A stretch of DNA of 64,000 bases from Solenopsis invicta (GCF_016802725.1 NC_052668.1:13027001-13091000), one strand, 5' to 3'. Positions 48,451 through 61,505 are shown, counted from the stretch's first letter. Program-made: numbers and translations. Notes: generated from the letters alone by a model not told the origin.

Positions 48451-51400
48451 ACCTTTCCCTACCAAATTCCTTGTCGTAGGTTTATAAAGATAAAGTAGTT
48501 TTTAATTTTTTTAATTTCAGATCTATCGTGAATTCTACGAAAACGCATTCATTGTATAAGAAAAATACTCGGTGATTCTATCAAAATGTCATCTCAATCT
48601 AATTACAAGACAATGAAGATTCGAATGCTTTCTTCTATATAATCCGTTTTATAATCTTCTAGGAAATTGTCTTGTTTGTAATATTAAGGAAAAGAAAAAC
48701 TAATGTAAATTGAAACGAAATAAATTAACCAAGAGCCATTTCGATCACGAAACGACATTTCTTCTTATATTTGTGTCACACGCTTCTTATTCTTCGTCGG
48801 TGTACGATTTCGAACGTAATTTATTTTAGTAGAATAGAGTTAGTTATTTTCTTACTTTCTTCAGTGACATCACGAGTTTTCATGAGAGAATATAACACCG
48901 TAAGTTTTTTTTTCCTCTCCGTGTTGCAATGTTGCAGCCGTAAAAGTCTTTCTAGCTGCACCGGCAACTTTGATGTGTATCACCGAATTTATTTTCTCTG
49001 GATAGCCGCTACCTGTTAGCAAGGCTGTTGCCCCTTGCTGAACATTACAAATTCTTTTTAAATCTGTATATACGGGATGTGTGCGTTCGAATTGACGACC
49101 TGTCACTTGAGAATCCGTCGCTTTCAAACAAAACTATTCGACTTCCCGTTAAGCCCACTTTACATAATCTAATTTGTGATAGAATTCGAGACAGAATCTC
49201 ATTTATAATTTTATATAGGAAAACAAGACACACAAAATATGCGCAATTTATAAATACTCGTGAATTGTAAATGACATAAATTACAATTAAACTTAATGTC
49301 ATATCTGATCTACATAATAGAATCTTGATAACTGGAGCAAGTTACTTGTTTATTAACTAAACACAAGAAATATCTTTGCCTAATAAAATCTATCAATTAC
49401 AAAAATGCTCGCGCCGATGCATTAGAAAAAATTCTTTCTAAACTATAAAAATGTATTTAAGTAAATTTTTAAATTATTTTCTATTTAAAAATTTTGATGC
49501 AGTACGATTTTCGACATTTTCATATAAATATCAGTTTTGCAAAAATTAAACAATTAAATCTACCAAACTCATCTTAAATTTTAAACACACATACTCCGTT
49601 TATTGGATTATACATATCATATCGTAAAGGGTTGCAGGCGTAATCGATATGTAATTTACTCGCTAATTCCATTTAATTCGTTGTCAATGTCGCATCGTTC
49701 CTAGGGTATTAAGGTGGAATTAGCTCCTGACCATCACGTGCGACTGTTCTCACAATCTTGATGATACAAACTTGCAGCGTAAACAACGACAAACTTCGCG
49801 AATGTACGAGCATTAGTAAATACCCAAATAAAGTCGTTAGAATCTTTCCAGCATCTCTGTTAATTGTAAAAAGTAAAAATGTATCGTGACTATCGTTAAC
49901 AAAGTCAAAGACTGCGGGGAAACACGGTCATCGAATTTCTTCTCCAATATGTCGAACGAAGACTAATTAAATGATGAACAATAACGTGGCTCAGCACGTT
50001 TGTTCTATAGAAATTGCTATTGTTTTGCATACGCGGCACGTACAACTACAAAGCTTGTTAGTTCCTATTTGTCGCAATTAAAGGATTGATAGGTGTACAG
50101 CAATACACATTGTCAGACTTCATCACCGAATACCGAATCAGCGCTTATAAATTACACAAATTAATAAGTAACACACAAACGACACAATGAATTTACAGCA
50201 TTGTGATTTCTAGTAGTTTAATTTCTATAAAATAGAAATATCACACGCATAGAAATGTTACATAAATTTATGCAATACAAGTATCGAAGTAAACATGTCG
50301 ATTATGAATAATAGAAGCATAAATAATAAAATAAGCTTAAATAATTGAAGAACGGTAATTTTTCTTCGCTCATATGTTGTGTCCTCTTTTTTCTTGTCAG
50401 TAAAAGTAATACTTATTCGCGTTTTAACATTCAACAGGAGGTGTGTGTGTGAGTTATTCGTGCCCGGTATAAATTCTGATTTATCGCCATGACGGCCGGT
50501 ACTTTATGGAACTACGTGCATGTGCGATGGCTGTTTTATAATTCACCCCCTCGGTCGCTTCCTGCAGTAATGAGCAGATAACGATAATTGCGGTAATAAA
50601 CGTAATGGTAAGAGGCAGCTTTCTCTTTTTCTCTCGCGCTAACACGCCGCCATCAGATGCCGCTGTTATTTATGATAACCGGTAATAAATGCCAATTGTA
50701 TGTAAAAGGACTTGGCAAACGCGATATTTTAAGACACCCCCGGAGATCCGCCGCACGCTTGGGTAAATCACACGGCAAGACGAGTTATTGATTTGACTAA
50801 GGGTTGATGCCAAGACCCCATAGGCAATGCTCTCGTGCATGGAATTTGTAACTAGAATTATAAACGACCGATAGTTTCTGATGTCAACGATGGTCTTTTC
50901 AGATTGCAGCAACTTATGATTCGCAATAACGTTCCAAAAATTCCAAAATCAAGATAAAGCCATGCAAATTTTAAAACGCCAAAGTCTCACGGGAAAGAGT
51001 CACTTATCCCCTCGAATTTGGTCCTTACCGAATCAAAGCTACCGCAAGCGGTTGCAGTTGATAATTTTAAAGGTCTCTTGTCACAGACAGACTTCTAACT
51101 GCAAGCTAAGGTTTTGCAGATAAAAGCCTATAAACATTTTCATATAAACTAAGAAAATGTCTTTAATGCTTAAAATTGTAAACAATGAAAAGAGCACAAT
51201 ATAATATTCATTGATCAATCAGAAAATAGGACAACACGTAGCAATTATGTAAAGGATGGGAGGATATCGTCTAGAATCAGTAAAACCAAAAGAATAAATG
51301 TCCACCACACAACCTGGTGGATATAGGAACAGAAATTAGTAAAGAACAATATCGGTTTATCGAGAATTACATTATTATATTATTCACCCGCCTCGATTTC

Positions 51401-52124
51401 AACTTTTTGGAACGCAATATAAAACTATAAGTCGTTGCAATCTGAAAAGCGCATAGTTGTCATCAGAATGACGAAGACTATCAATCGCTTACAATTTTGA
51501 TTTCAAATTACATGTACGAGAATTGGGGAACATCTTAACGTCAATTTTTAACATTCGTTTAGTATTAATGCAACGCAATAAGAGAATACATTATATTAAA
51601 AAATATACAAAATAAATTCCAAGAGCAGGGAAAAGCAATAGAGATAATTAGATTTTTTAGTCAAATTTTTTAGAATTTTAATAAAATAAAATAAAATTGC
51701 GTGACTTTTATAAATGAAAAGGTCGCCATATTTTTTTACGGAAATTACATTACATTATTTCAGTTTATTAAAATCATGTAATTTTATTTTTCCCGTAGAG
51801 AGAACGTGTAAAAATTTGCCATAAGGTAATAATAAATTAATTTACATAAATGCCCTTTCGCTCAAATAACGTACATTTTGCTCTTTAAATAAATGTTAGA
51901 TTTAATTAGCAACAATGGAGTGGTTTGCTGAAACTAATTTAGAATGCAAGGAATACTATATTTAAATTAAATTTATTTGTGTAGAACTTTAAGAGTGTAC
52001 GTAACATATTTTAAAGCATTATCAAAATTACAAAAATTTTATAAAACGTTCTGCTATTATGTTTGAATATCTACGTAAAATTTAAGCACAATTCTCTTGT
52101 AGCTTTAAAAGTTACTTAATTTTC

Positions 52125-52157
<33 letters not shown>

Positions 52158-53600
52158 TCTTATGTAAAATCGCGTAAAATCTTGTAATATTTATTTACAA
52201 ACTTTATGACAAACTTTTTCTATCTATATTAATAAAAGTTTATTAAATAATCATGCAAATTTCATGTGGATCCACATTTACTCGTTTATTTATCTAAATC
52301 TACAGTAAAATAGAATCATTTTCGTTGCATACGTTATTATAAGCCAAATTTTTCATTGTTTTCTTCTTTGAAGTTGATTTCAGGTCAAAATTCGGGTCAA
52401 TATTCGCGATCAAAACTTTTTGTCGTTGAATAAGAAAAAAAAAAAAAGAATATTAAAATCAATTTTCATAGCCGATTCTTATATTTAAAATCGTGTCAAG
52501 TGTTTTAAAATATAAAATACCAATCGCAGAGCTGTATAAGCATCTTAAGACATTACTCTAGACTGTCTTAAAAGATCGATTATGAATACCGGCTTAAAGA
52601 AGTTTACTGTTTTAAATTTTGATAACTTTTAGTTGATATTATAGAATTAAAAAATCCTGAAGAAATCGATCACTTTCTAATCCGTAGACGTAAACTCCAT
52701 CGAGAGGAGTACTTAGTAGTTCTCTTCGTAGCAAAATAACAAATGATTTTGGTTCACGCGCAAATTTAAACAAGAAAACGGAGTCGCGTTTTCCCGCGAT
52801 TACATCTCGCGATTACAACTTCACGAAGGACCATTCGCGACGTGCGCATGAAGGCAAACAGTGATTATTTCGCGCAGCATACTCGTGTCAAGAAATTCGA
52901 GCAATATGGTATTGAAATCGGTTTCGCAGAACAGAATATTCGGCATCTATACATCGCGCGTTAAAGACATTACGAGGGATAAACGTGACGATCGGTACTG
53001 GGTCTTGGCGTTTGTTTATGCAACACACGGCGCAGCGTGTGGTGCCTAAGCAAGGTTACCGCCATTATTAGTGCAGTAACACTCGGACAGACAGGTAACG
53101 GCGCGGACCGCTTCGCGCGTATTTCGCATTACCCCTCGAAATGCGATCGCAACATGTACGAAATACCCGATGCGCGTATTCTCCGAACAATTACATACGT
53201 AATTAGTAGTACGCGCGAGTAATCAACTCCCGCGATTGATCAGTCATAAGCGTAGCGAGGCGACATGTACTTTTCAGATATCTGTAGATATATAAAGTTT
53301 GATCAGGACCTGGGGAACAAATTTTTAGTTGTAAACAAATCTTTAGGTTTTTCCCTTTTATTATGAAAAAACTACAAGTTTCTAATTTAATATAAATAAT
53401 GCTTTTCAAAATTATCTTCTAATTTAACTAGCTAATAAAAGCTAATTTAATTTTAACGTAAATTTTAATTAATTAGTTATTTATTTTTGTAACTTTTAAC
53501 GTAACTAACAATAAGTTAATTTTATAAATTGTTAATTTTAATTTAATTCAGTTGATTTAATTAATTTAAAAAATACATTAACTTTTATCTAACAGCGCTA
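48450..53600. other. Intergenic, no supported gene
   Basis: Moderate complexity at 48500-49150, 49680-50170 and 50400-51080 (the last rich in homeodomain-like ATTA/TTAT sites, GTTATTTATGATAA for example), AT-rich elsewhere. Contains an AC microsatellite at 52128-52156. A CpG-rich segment at 52690-53240 precedes the transcription unit at 53.6 kb and could be part of its promoter. Confidence 0.45.
52128..52156. repeat. AC microsatellite
   Basis: About fourteen CA units in AT-rich DNA. Confidence 0.95.
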
Positions 53601-53877
53601 ATTAGTAAGTGCATCGGTCACAATCTCTGTTCTCTCTCTCTCACTCTCTTTTCTTTTGATATTCGTTTCTTTCGCTAATTCGTGAGACGTGAATGTGAGA
53701 CGTAATCGTGTGATTCGTGACAATCGTATTTTTCTTTGCGTAATTCTCCCGTCACAATGTGTGATTATTGTCGTGAGTGCAGTGCGAAGTACCGCAATAT
53801 CGTAATTAACCGTATTTTCGGGAATGCGTATTGTATGTGAGCGACAAAAGAGGAAAAGGAGCAACGGCGGAGCAACC
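53600..53877 (+). ncRNA. Unit A exon 1: diverged third copy of the leader/lncRNA first exon (start approximate)
   Basis: The last part reads GAGGAAAAGGAGCAACGGCGGAGCAACC before a donor GTAAGA at 53878. It resembles the end of exon 1 in the arms at 59206 and 61505, which share GGGCAACRGCGGAGCAACT before their donors. Upstream, GCAATATCGTAATTAA may match GCGCGATCGTAATTGA of those copies. The 5' end is not defined. No ATG frame of any length is conserved with the other copies. I call it an exon from the splice-site position and from the matching second exon 215 nt downstream. Confidence 0.4.
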
Positions 53878-54092
53878 GTAAGATAATTTCGATTTACTGT
53901 TTGTTATATACATCTTTATCAAATCCTATGTAAAAATTAAAAATTAGAATTTCTGAATTTATGTTTTTTTACTATTTAAAAAATAAAGGAAAAAATACTT
54001 TTAAATATAAAAAAATATTTGAATAAAATTATTATTTTTGAAATATTATTTCTGACTTGCATATACATATGTATGTATGTATATTTTCACAG

Positions 54093-54144
54093 ATTGTGTA
54101 ACATACGTTTCCTCTTCCCCCCCATCCCGTTGTGCATCACACTG
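54093..54144 (+). ncRNA. Unit A exon 2 (52 nt)
   Basis: Acceptor TTTTCACAG, then ATTGTGTAACATACG...TTGTGCATCACACTG, then donor GTGAGT. The copies in the inverted repeat have ATTGACGTAGNTGT...CTGCGCATCRGTCCG with GTGAGT. Same start, same end motif and same splice sites, with diverged middle (here a CCCC run). The distance to exon 1 is 215 nt, against about 313-324 nt in the other copies. Confidence 0.4.
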
Positions 54145-57100
54145 GTGAGTATTAAATCACATTTATTTTAATTTTACTGTAATGGGTTTGTTAAAATTAT
54201 TAATTAGATAAATAAATAATAATATTAATAGAATATATTAAAAAAAGAATTACAGAATTATAGATATTAGATTAATTAATAATTTCTTTATAATTACATT
54301 GTAAAGAAATTTAAATTTTGCATAATAACAGATATAGAAGTGAAATTCGGCATTATTCATTCTTAAACTAGATCTCGGAATTGTATGTATTTTTACTGTA
54401 GAATATAAGAAAAGTTAAAAATTTTAAAATTGAATATAAAAATATATAAATAATATTTCATACATTCATTGCTTTTTTTTAATAGATAGATAAGAATTAT
54501 TTTGTTAATATGTTTAATCTTGGAATATATACATTAAGATATTATGCAACATAAAAATATGTTTGTTTAAAATTTATTAAATAGAACTGATAAGCTAGAA
54601 TAAATTAGAAGTATTTAGTCCTGGATCATTTGCTGATTTATTACACGTGCAAAAACACATAAAGCTCACAAAAGCAAAATTTGAGCTTATTAGGTATCAA
54701 CATATAGAAGAGACGGGATGTTATGGCTATTGTGGACATTACGGCTACCCGTATTATCTCTGTTATTCGATGACGAATTCTAACAACTGCTTAGAAATAT
54801 TCATTTAGTAGTTCGTCATTTTTTAGTGGCGCTAATACACAATAGCTGACAATTATAAGGATTTTTACTTTTAAACATTTCGAAGAGAAACATTTTTCAA
54901 GAGGACGTGAGATATTAATAATTCTTTATTTAAGCAACATTCTTTATTAACAAGTATTTTATTTGTCATTTTATATTTCCTTCTATCCTTATCTTTTTAA
55001 ATCTCTTTAAGATGATATTTTTATGTTCCTCTAAGATTAAATATTTTATATAAATTGAAAGAATACTTATAGCTTGTTTAAAATGTAATATAAGAATTTA
55101 TTATATTTATAATAAACGCGAATAAAAGAAGAACGTTTTAACAGTATAAATAGTTCTGTTACATAGAATACTTTACTCGTTTAATTTTTTATTTCAATTA
55201 AAAATATGTCAGAGATTATTAATTGCATTTAATTTTATATCATACCATTTTTATCCTAATTTTTTTACAGCTTATCCGTCTACGTTAATTTCGACTTTGT
55301 ATGAAAGTAAAATGACGTGAGATCTGATAATGCTTCAGCGCGAAACAAAAGAATATTTTATATAGATTATTTTGCAACTACAATATATTTCACGTTCGTT
55401 ATATTAAAATATTTATTTCTGAAAAAATATTCATTCCTACTGTCTTGTACTAAAAATATTTTTCATAATGTAATAATGTAATAATGAAATATTAATAATA
55501 ATAAATAAAAATATAATTATAATAAATAATAAAAATTTGTAAAGGTAAATATCAAGCAAAAACAAGAAAAAACATATTATACAGTAGCGATACAGATTAT
55601 TATTATACATGTCCTTTTAGATCTCACGTTACTTATTATGAATAAATTATCTGACGTCATTTATTTCTCATTTGATACGCTTTCAAACTAAGTTTGCCGC
55701 AAGCGTATTGGAGTACTTTAGAATAAGTATGTATATTGGAATATATTGGAGCAAGCAACGTAAACAAACCTATTGAAAATTGAATGCAAACATGTAACAA
55801 GAAGGATATTATTTTCTTTCAATCCGCATATAACAATTTTAATTAATTAATTGTTTAATGTTTAGTATTCGGTAATACGTATTTCAAAGTTTGAACTTTA
55901 ATAATTCGATATATAATTAAGTACAAAGTTGAATGCAAGTAATAACGAATCGTAAATCTTTTCGATCGCGTCTAACATTTTCATTGATTTTTCAACGTTT
56001 ATATTTTAAAATTCGATATAATAAGGTTTCTTTTGATAACGTGCGATGTATATGTATACGTGCAATCGTACGAAATTAGACGCGTTATAATGTTGTCAAT
56101 TAAAATCCCTGTCATTAATAAATTAAATATATTTCTGATTTTTTCATAATCTTCTCATTTCGGATAATTGTCAATTAAGAATCCCAATAGATTAGCCAGC
56201 AAATAAGACGCATATCCTCGTATCCACGGAGTCAATACTTTTAAGATGCAAGTAAGCAGATGGAGAAATATAGATAAGTAGGGATATAGAGACAAAATTT
56301 TCGATAATTGGAAAGATCGTTGAAAAAATTTAATATAAGATTAAGTAAATTTAAATTTAACTTAAATTTGAATTGCAATCTTAAATTTTTATTTAAAAGG
56401 TGTTTCTTAAATATACGTGCATTTTAAATTTATTTTAAAAAGTATTAGTGCTGATGAAATTTATCAAATATCTAATAATTCTGAAGATACCAGCAAAAGT
56501 AAATTAAATTTGAACTTTCATAACTTTTGAGCAATTATTTGTTAAATATTCATAATTTGAAATATATCAAATATCTATTTAATATCGAAATTTATCTTAA
56601 TTACAAAACTCGTACAGCAACATAATGAAATATAAACTAACACAATTATTTTTAAAAAATTCTCTTCAAAAATTTAGAATTAATTTTCTTGAAAAAGTAT
56701 ATTAATAAATTTAGCAAACTTTTATTAATTTCTAATAAGAATGCTCATGTATATATAATAAATAATAAATCAATACTAGCAAACAGTTTCATATTCTTAT
56801 TCCGTGAATCGTTTATTTAATAAATTTTGTGTTACACTTACGAATATGAAATTGTTCGTTATTGATCTATCATTTATATCGAATAAATTTAATCAATATT
56901 TTATTTTAAAGATTCTCTTATAACATTCAAGTTTTATTTTCAAGAGCGGGGGATAGTTAATAGTTTTGAAGAATTTATGATTTAAAATGTTTCATTTAAA
57001 AAATGATCATTAATTTGTATTAATAAATGCTAAATCAACGATCAAGTATTAGCTTCTCATTCGTGAATCGTGAAATTTACTGTTGGCCCGAAATTTAATG

Positions 57101-58597
57101 TTTTTAATATCACAGAGAATCGCAGATATTATGAAAATTATTGCGAAATATTCGAGATTTGGAATTATCGACAGTTATTGCGAAAGCAGAATCCACGAAA
57201 CGAGATATTTTACCCCGTTCCCAATCTGTATTCGTTTGATATTAAACATATTTCGCGAGTTTGTGTCAAATATTTATTTAAAAAATTTCTAAATTACATT
57301 CCGTGATAAATAAATATAATATTAGAAACGCAAACACGGTTCTTTTTCACTAGCTCAGGCGTGCTCGTTGCCTTGATTAGCAATAAAGGATTTTTTTGGT
57401 CGCTTGCATCGGATAAAGAAATATATTCGTACCGACGAGAAGTAGTAATAAACCTTTGCCGTGGAACGTTTTATTAATTTTTTATTGCTTTTATTGCTTC
57501 GATGTTATACGGAAAATTGAGGACCTCGGTGTGTAGAATCAAATTTACACATATTTTACTAAATTATACCCGAATTGTCAAAAGCACTGGTATAAGTTCA
57601 TAACACATTATTAAATATTAAAGCATTCGTTTGCACACAGGAGCAAATTCGCATTAGCATTTTTTTATAACTGCTATTTTTTTCAATGTACAGTTTCAGT
57701 TTAATGAGTTTTGACTAAAATAATGATGGACATTACACTATTGAAGCAAAGTTATTGCTCACCTTTTTTTCCTAAAACTGGAAAAAACATTAAATTAGAT
57801 TTATTGTAAGCAAAGTTATGACCATCAAAATTGCACGGTACGAATTTTCATCTGTATGCTAGGTAAAGTCGCGAAATGTGTGTGCAAACGAAAGGTTAAA
57901 CTTTTTTTTTATAGCCGGCTTTCCACTAAAAAATGTCCTATTTTAATTTTCATTTTTCAATAAAAGTAATACACGGTTGTTGATAAAGTGAGAATATTTT
58001 TTTCGAACAAAATACATTGATTTTGTGCAATAAATAACAATGACATTTATTGCAGAAAAAGTGTATAATGTTGCAATGATTTGAAAAACGATGACTCGTT
58101 AATTCACTGAAGTGATCGCTATTGGGAACGCACAATTTAAAAAAGGATTTGTTCTTTCCTACAGCCTTTTATGGCGCTTTACGTTCAACAGACTGCTTAA
58201 CTTTCCTTCGCAATTTGGTCTAATGAAGCCCGTCAGACGCAAAGCACATTCAATTCGCCCTCCACCTTAAGAATGGTTCTTCTCTATGTTGACAATTTAT
58301 GGACGGATTATAATAAAAGAACCTTGATTTGGTCACATTGTTAGGACAGTTATTTCCATAACGCGATTATTTCTTGCCGTTTCTTAAAATCCACAAGGCA
58401 CATTTCATCTTAGAAAGTAAAAGGCATTAAATTCCGATCAATCACTTGATTCAGTCGATGTAATATTGAAGTCGCGTAGAAATGCGGTTACAAAAAACGC
58501 TCAACGTAGAGCAATAATAATTATTGAAAATTCCTACTGCATCGGAAATACATTACAAAGATTACTCGCATTGCAATCGGACATCGCGAATATCGAT
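54145..58597. other. AT-rich DNA between units A and B, no supported gene
   Basis: Very AT-rich (54150-57060), with low-complexity AATAAT tracts near 55470-55540. No third exon of unit A could be identified. A short terminal-inverted-repeat element lies at about 57625-57892. Units A (+) and B (-) point towards each other across this stretch. Confidence 0.5.
57625..57892. mobile_element. MITE-like element with 13-bp terminal inverted repeats
   Basis: TTCGTTTGCACAC at the left and its exact complement GTGTGCAAACGAA at the right bound about 265 bp of AT-rich, non-coding DNA. Outer bases AAAG/AAAGG may be traces of a target duplication. No second copy seen in the window. Confidence 0.5.
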
Positions 58598-58848
58598 CAC
58601 AAATACAGTAGAATTAATGCTAATTAGGTGCTTCAAGAAATAATAAAAATAAATCAAATATATACTACAAAACTTAAAAGCCGGTCGTTCGCGAGAGAGA
58701 AGTCATCTTAAAAAATTGGGTGCTCGGGAAAATCTGATACTAAAAAATTCAGCTGTCTCTCCATTAATCTCTTTCTTTTTTTTATTGCTGACATGGAATA
58801 AGATAAGTGTTGCAATGTTTCAAACTGTAAAGAAATTTTATAACTCAC

Positions 58849-58892
58849 CGGACTGATGCGCAGCAGCGGAGTTGTAACACACCTACGTCAAT
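58849..58892 (-). ncRNA. Unit B exon 2 (44 nt)
   Basis: On the - strand: acceptor CTTTACAG, exon ATTGACGTAGGTGTGTTACA...CTGCGCATCAGTCCG, donor GTGAGT. Exactly the same length, boundaries and splice motifs as exon 2 of unit C. In B the exon-exon frame from exon 1 (Gly-rich) stays open to TGA at the donor, but in C it is broken. Confidence 0.5.
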
Positions 58893-59205
58893 CTGTAAAG
58901 TGCATATAAATCTAAATTATAATAGCGTTCGAAATAATAGATATGACATTCACCTTAATTCTGAGAGTAACGCAGTGAGAAAAGAATTGTTAACTTGACT
59001 AAATTTTTAAATTTCTTAACATTTAAGTATTTGTGTACTTAAATTCCTTCAGCAATTTCAAGCATTTTGAAATTATATATTGAACAGAATAAACAGAATA
59101 AATACAGAAATATTTGAGACAAAGAAATTCAATCAAGTTGGAAAATTTAGTTAAGTTGACAATTTTTTTTCTAAATATGGATAATGTATAAATAATATTA
59201 CTCAC

Positions 59206-60300
59206 CCACAGAGTTGCTCCGCCGTTGCCCGGTGCTCCTCCCGAGCCTCCGCCTCCTCTCAGTTCCAGTGTCAATGCACAACACGATCTCGCGAACGAAA
59301 GATCAATTACGATCGCGCACTAATTATCAAAATAACGCGCGACACCTTGTTGACGGAATTCACGGCGAAGGGACGCGACGTCATTATGTAGCGAAAGGGA
59401 CACACCTCCTTGCGAGGTTATGATCCAGAATGCGTCAATCGATATTCCGTCGGAACGTTCATCTTACTGTCGCACGCGAAAATTCGGAAGTAATTACAAG
59501 TTATGTACAAAGCCGTTCGACATCGATAATAACGTACGAGCTAGTGCGCGATGCATGTGTTGATCGAACGGAAAGCTTACCGTTATTCGCGGCGTCATCT
59601 TAACCTGAACGTCGTCTCTCGGGAACAAGAACGCGCGCATACGAACGGCACGAACGTAGCGACGCGACGGGCAAAACTCGCGGCGAGAGAGACTCGCCAG
59701 CTTCACACCATCACATCACCCCGCAAGAGAATGAGAAAGAGAAAGATCTAACGCGCGTTTCAGGACGATGGCTATTTCGTACGAGTATTCACGGCACTGA
59801 TACACGACGCACACGAAAACGCTGTATGTATGTACGTGTAAGGAGAATCGGGCGCGAGACGTTCGTTGCGAAGTACACAGCGCGGTCACCGTCACTCGCC
59901 CGACGCACGACGAAGAATAAACGCACACGTCTCAGGACAATCGTCACGCATAAACACTCGACTCGTACGTATGTACAGGGATACACCGCTGCGAGATCAC
60001 GACTCGGGCCACCCGCACCTCGCACGCTCGCCGAAATGCGTAGTTGCGTACTGCGTAGCGTAGCCATTGCGCTACTGCGCCGGCGCCCGTCGCGCCGCCG
60101 CCGCCGCCGGCGTGTCTGCCCATCGGCTGGCCCGTCGCCTCACGGTCGTCCCGGTCGCCGTAACACGCACATCGCGGCACACGATCGTTCTCATCACATC
60201 ACACCATTGTCACACGTGTGTCGGAATCGAGAATCGAGCTTCCTGCGAATCTACCTACCGCGATGAAACGTGATATGAAACCGGTGAGCGATCCGTCGCA
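59206..60300 (-). ncRNA. Unit B exon 1 (CpG-rich leader/lncRNA exon; 5' end approximate)
   Basis: Transcription leftwards is inferred from the donor GTGAGT (complement at 59200-59205) directly after ...GCAACTCTGTGG, with a matching acceptor 313 nt further on. The region is strongly CpG-rich from the centre to the donor. Start sites cannot be fixed; the CpG-rich core near 59,700-60,300 is the likely promoter zone. A single-base indel relative to arm C near the donor (GGAGGAGCA against GGAGGGAGCA) shifts any long frame, so a protein running across it is unlikely. A 25-codon ORF is conserved (59307-59384). Confidence 0.5.
59307..59384 (-). CDS. Conserved 25-codon small ORF in unit B exon 1
   Basis: ATG (59384) to TAA (59307): M-T-S-R-P-F-A-V-N-S-V-N-K then a hydrophobic end VSRVILIISARS. 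The arm-C copy has exactly the same length and stop. Only four of 78 bases differ, two of them silent; two change residues 2 and 5. It may be an upstream ORF that tunes translation, or a micropeptide, or simply lie in a slowly diverging exon. Confidence 0.3.
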   Translation of the reverse strand: MTSRPFAVNSVNKVSRVILIISARS

Positions 60301-60361
60301 CAGCTACCCGCCGCCACGCGCGATGCTTCGCTACTAGACCAACTAGCGCCGCGTATTGCCA

Positions 60362-60489
60362 AATTACGTAAATAGAAAAGCTGCGACGTACTCGTTGGAG
60401 ATGTGTACGTTTTTACCTAAAAAAAATTTCCTGGAAAGTGCACACGTTACCGATCGTAGATTCATAACGTTGCGGAATCGTTCGGTGTC
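60362..60489. promoter_or_regulatory. Spacer between inverted arms; candidate bidirectional promoter core
   Basis: About 130 bp of unduplicated sequence between two divergent, CpG-rich arms. It includes an A-run (60420-60426) and no obvious TATA box. Together with the first few hundred bases of each arm it is the natural place for a shared promoter driving units B (-) and C (+). This is inferred from geometry. Confidence 0.35.
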
Positions 60490-60490
60490 G

Positions 60491-61505
60491 ATTTGGCGGC
60501 ATGCGGCGCTGCTCCAGTAGTGAAGTCGTGCGAGTGGCGGCGGGCGGATTGGTTTCGTGTCACGTTTTATTGCAGTAGGTAGATCTGCAGGAAGCTCAAT
60601 GCAGACACACGTGTGACAATCGTGCGACGAGGACACGATCGTGTGTCACGATATGCGTATTTCAGCGGTCGACGGGCCAGCCAGCAGTCGATGGATCGGC
60701 AGCGGCGACGGCGGCGCGACGACGGTACGTACAGCAGCTACGCAACGCATTTCGGCGGACGCGAACGACCTGAACTCCGGACTCGCCGCGTGTATCTCAC
60801 AGCCACAGTTCGCGAGTGCTTACGTGCAGTGATACGGAATGAAATGAGTGTTGTGTAAAGTGACGATCGTCCTGAGACGCGCGCGTTAGATCTTTCTCTC
60901 GCTCTCTTGCGGGCTGCCGTGATGGTGTGAAGTTAGCGACGGCGAGCCTCTCGCCGCGAACTTCGTTCGTTGCAACGTTCGTGCCGTTCGTACACGTATC
61001 CCTTCGCGTGACGTCATTTTGCGAGCTGAATTCTTTTCGCACGTACGTCCGAATTATTGTGAGTAACCTTTAATGAGACAAACATTCGGACAAGACAGCG
61101 AGATCGCTCTGAGACACGCGTATTATTGTTCTTGCGCAATGGTATGAAGATTAAGATCAACTGCGAATAACGGCAAGCTTCGTCCGGCCAACGCATGCAT
61201 GCTGAACACAGTTACTTCCGAGTTTTCGTGTGCGATAATAAGATGAACGTTCCGACAGAATATCTATCTAGGCATTCTGAATCATAACCTCGCGCGAACG
61301 CGTGTTCCTCTCGCTACATAATGCCGTCTCGTCGCTTCGCCGTGAATTCCGTCAACAAAGTGTCGCGCGTTATTTTGATAATTAGTGCGCGATCGTAATT
61401 GATTTTTCGTTCGCGAGATCGTTTTGTGTTGTGCATTGTCATGTGAACTGAGAGGAGGCGGAGGCTCAGGAGGGAGCATCGGGCAACAGCGGAGCAACTT
61501 CGTGG
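60491..61505 (+). ncRNA. Unit C exon 1 (CpG-rich leader/lncRNA exon; 5' end approximate)
   Basis: Ends ...GGGCAACAGCGGAGCAACTTCGTGG at donor GTGAGT (61506). CpG-rich throughout, with no long frame shared with unit B. Stops occur soon in each frame near the 3' end. The conserved 25-codon ORF is at 61321-61398. Could be the 5' UTR exon of a gene whose coding exons lie right of the window, or a lncRNA. Confidence 0.5.
61321..61398 (+). CDS. Conserved 25-codon small ORF in unit C exon 1
   Basis: ATG at 61321 to TAA at 61396: M-P-S-R-R-F-A-V-N-S-V-N-K then VSRVILIISARS. Matches the arm-B ORF at 23 of 25 residues and in length. The preceding bases CTCGCTACATA are conserved too. Confidence 0.3.
   Translation: MPSRRFAVNSVNKVSRVILIISARS

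Larger units (their letters stand above)
58598..60361 (-). repeat. Left arm (B) of a 3.5-kb inverted duplication
   Basis: Read on the - strand it aligns with 60490-62145 over its whole length. Landmarks from centre outwards: ATGCGGCGCT-like end, GTGGCGGCGGG, GTAGGTAGAT, ACACACGTGTGACAAT, GACGGGCCAGCC, AACTACGCATTTCGGCG, CGCGTTAGATCTTTCTCT, TTCGTGCCGTTCG, ATGAACGTTCCGAC, CATAACCTCGC, AACGCGCGACACTTTGTTGAC-like block, exon/intron blocks, and GAAGCACCTAATTAGCA at the outer end. This arm is about 110 bp longer, mainly because of an extra segment near 59765-59940 bounded by repeats of GTCCTGARACG. Confidence 0.93.

Noticed and set aside
59826..60266. 146-codon Arg-rich frame on the + strand and several overlapping frames in the palindrome
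   Set aside because: These are antisense to the inferred transcript, are not kept in the mirror arm, and arise from CpG-rich sequence with few stop codons.
59214..61497. 69-71-codon frames seen in both arms (59214-59423 + and 61282-61497 -) that look like homologous proteins
   Set aside because: They are antisense to the splice-site direction and diverge by frameshift at the N-terminal part. Similarity follows from DNA duplication, and the frame is not preferentially conserved.
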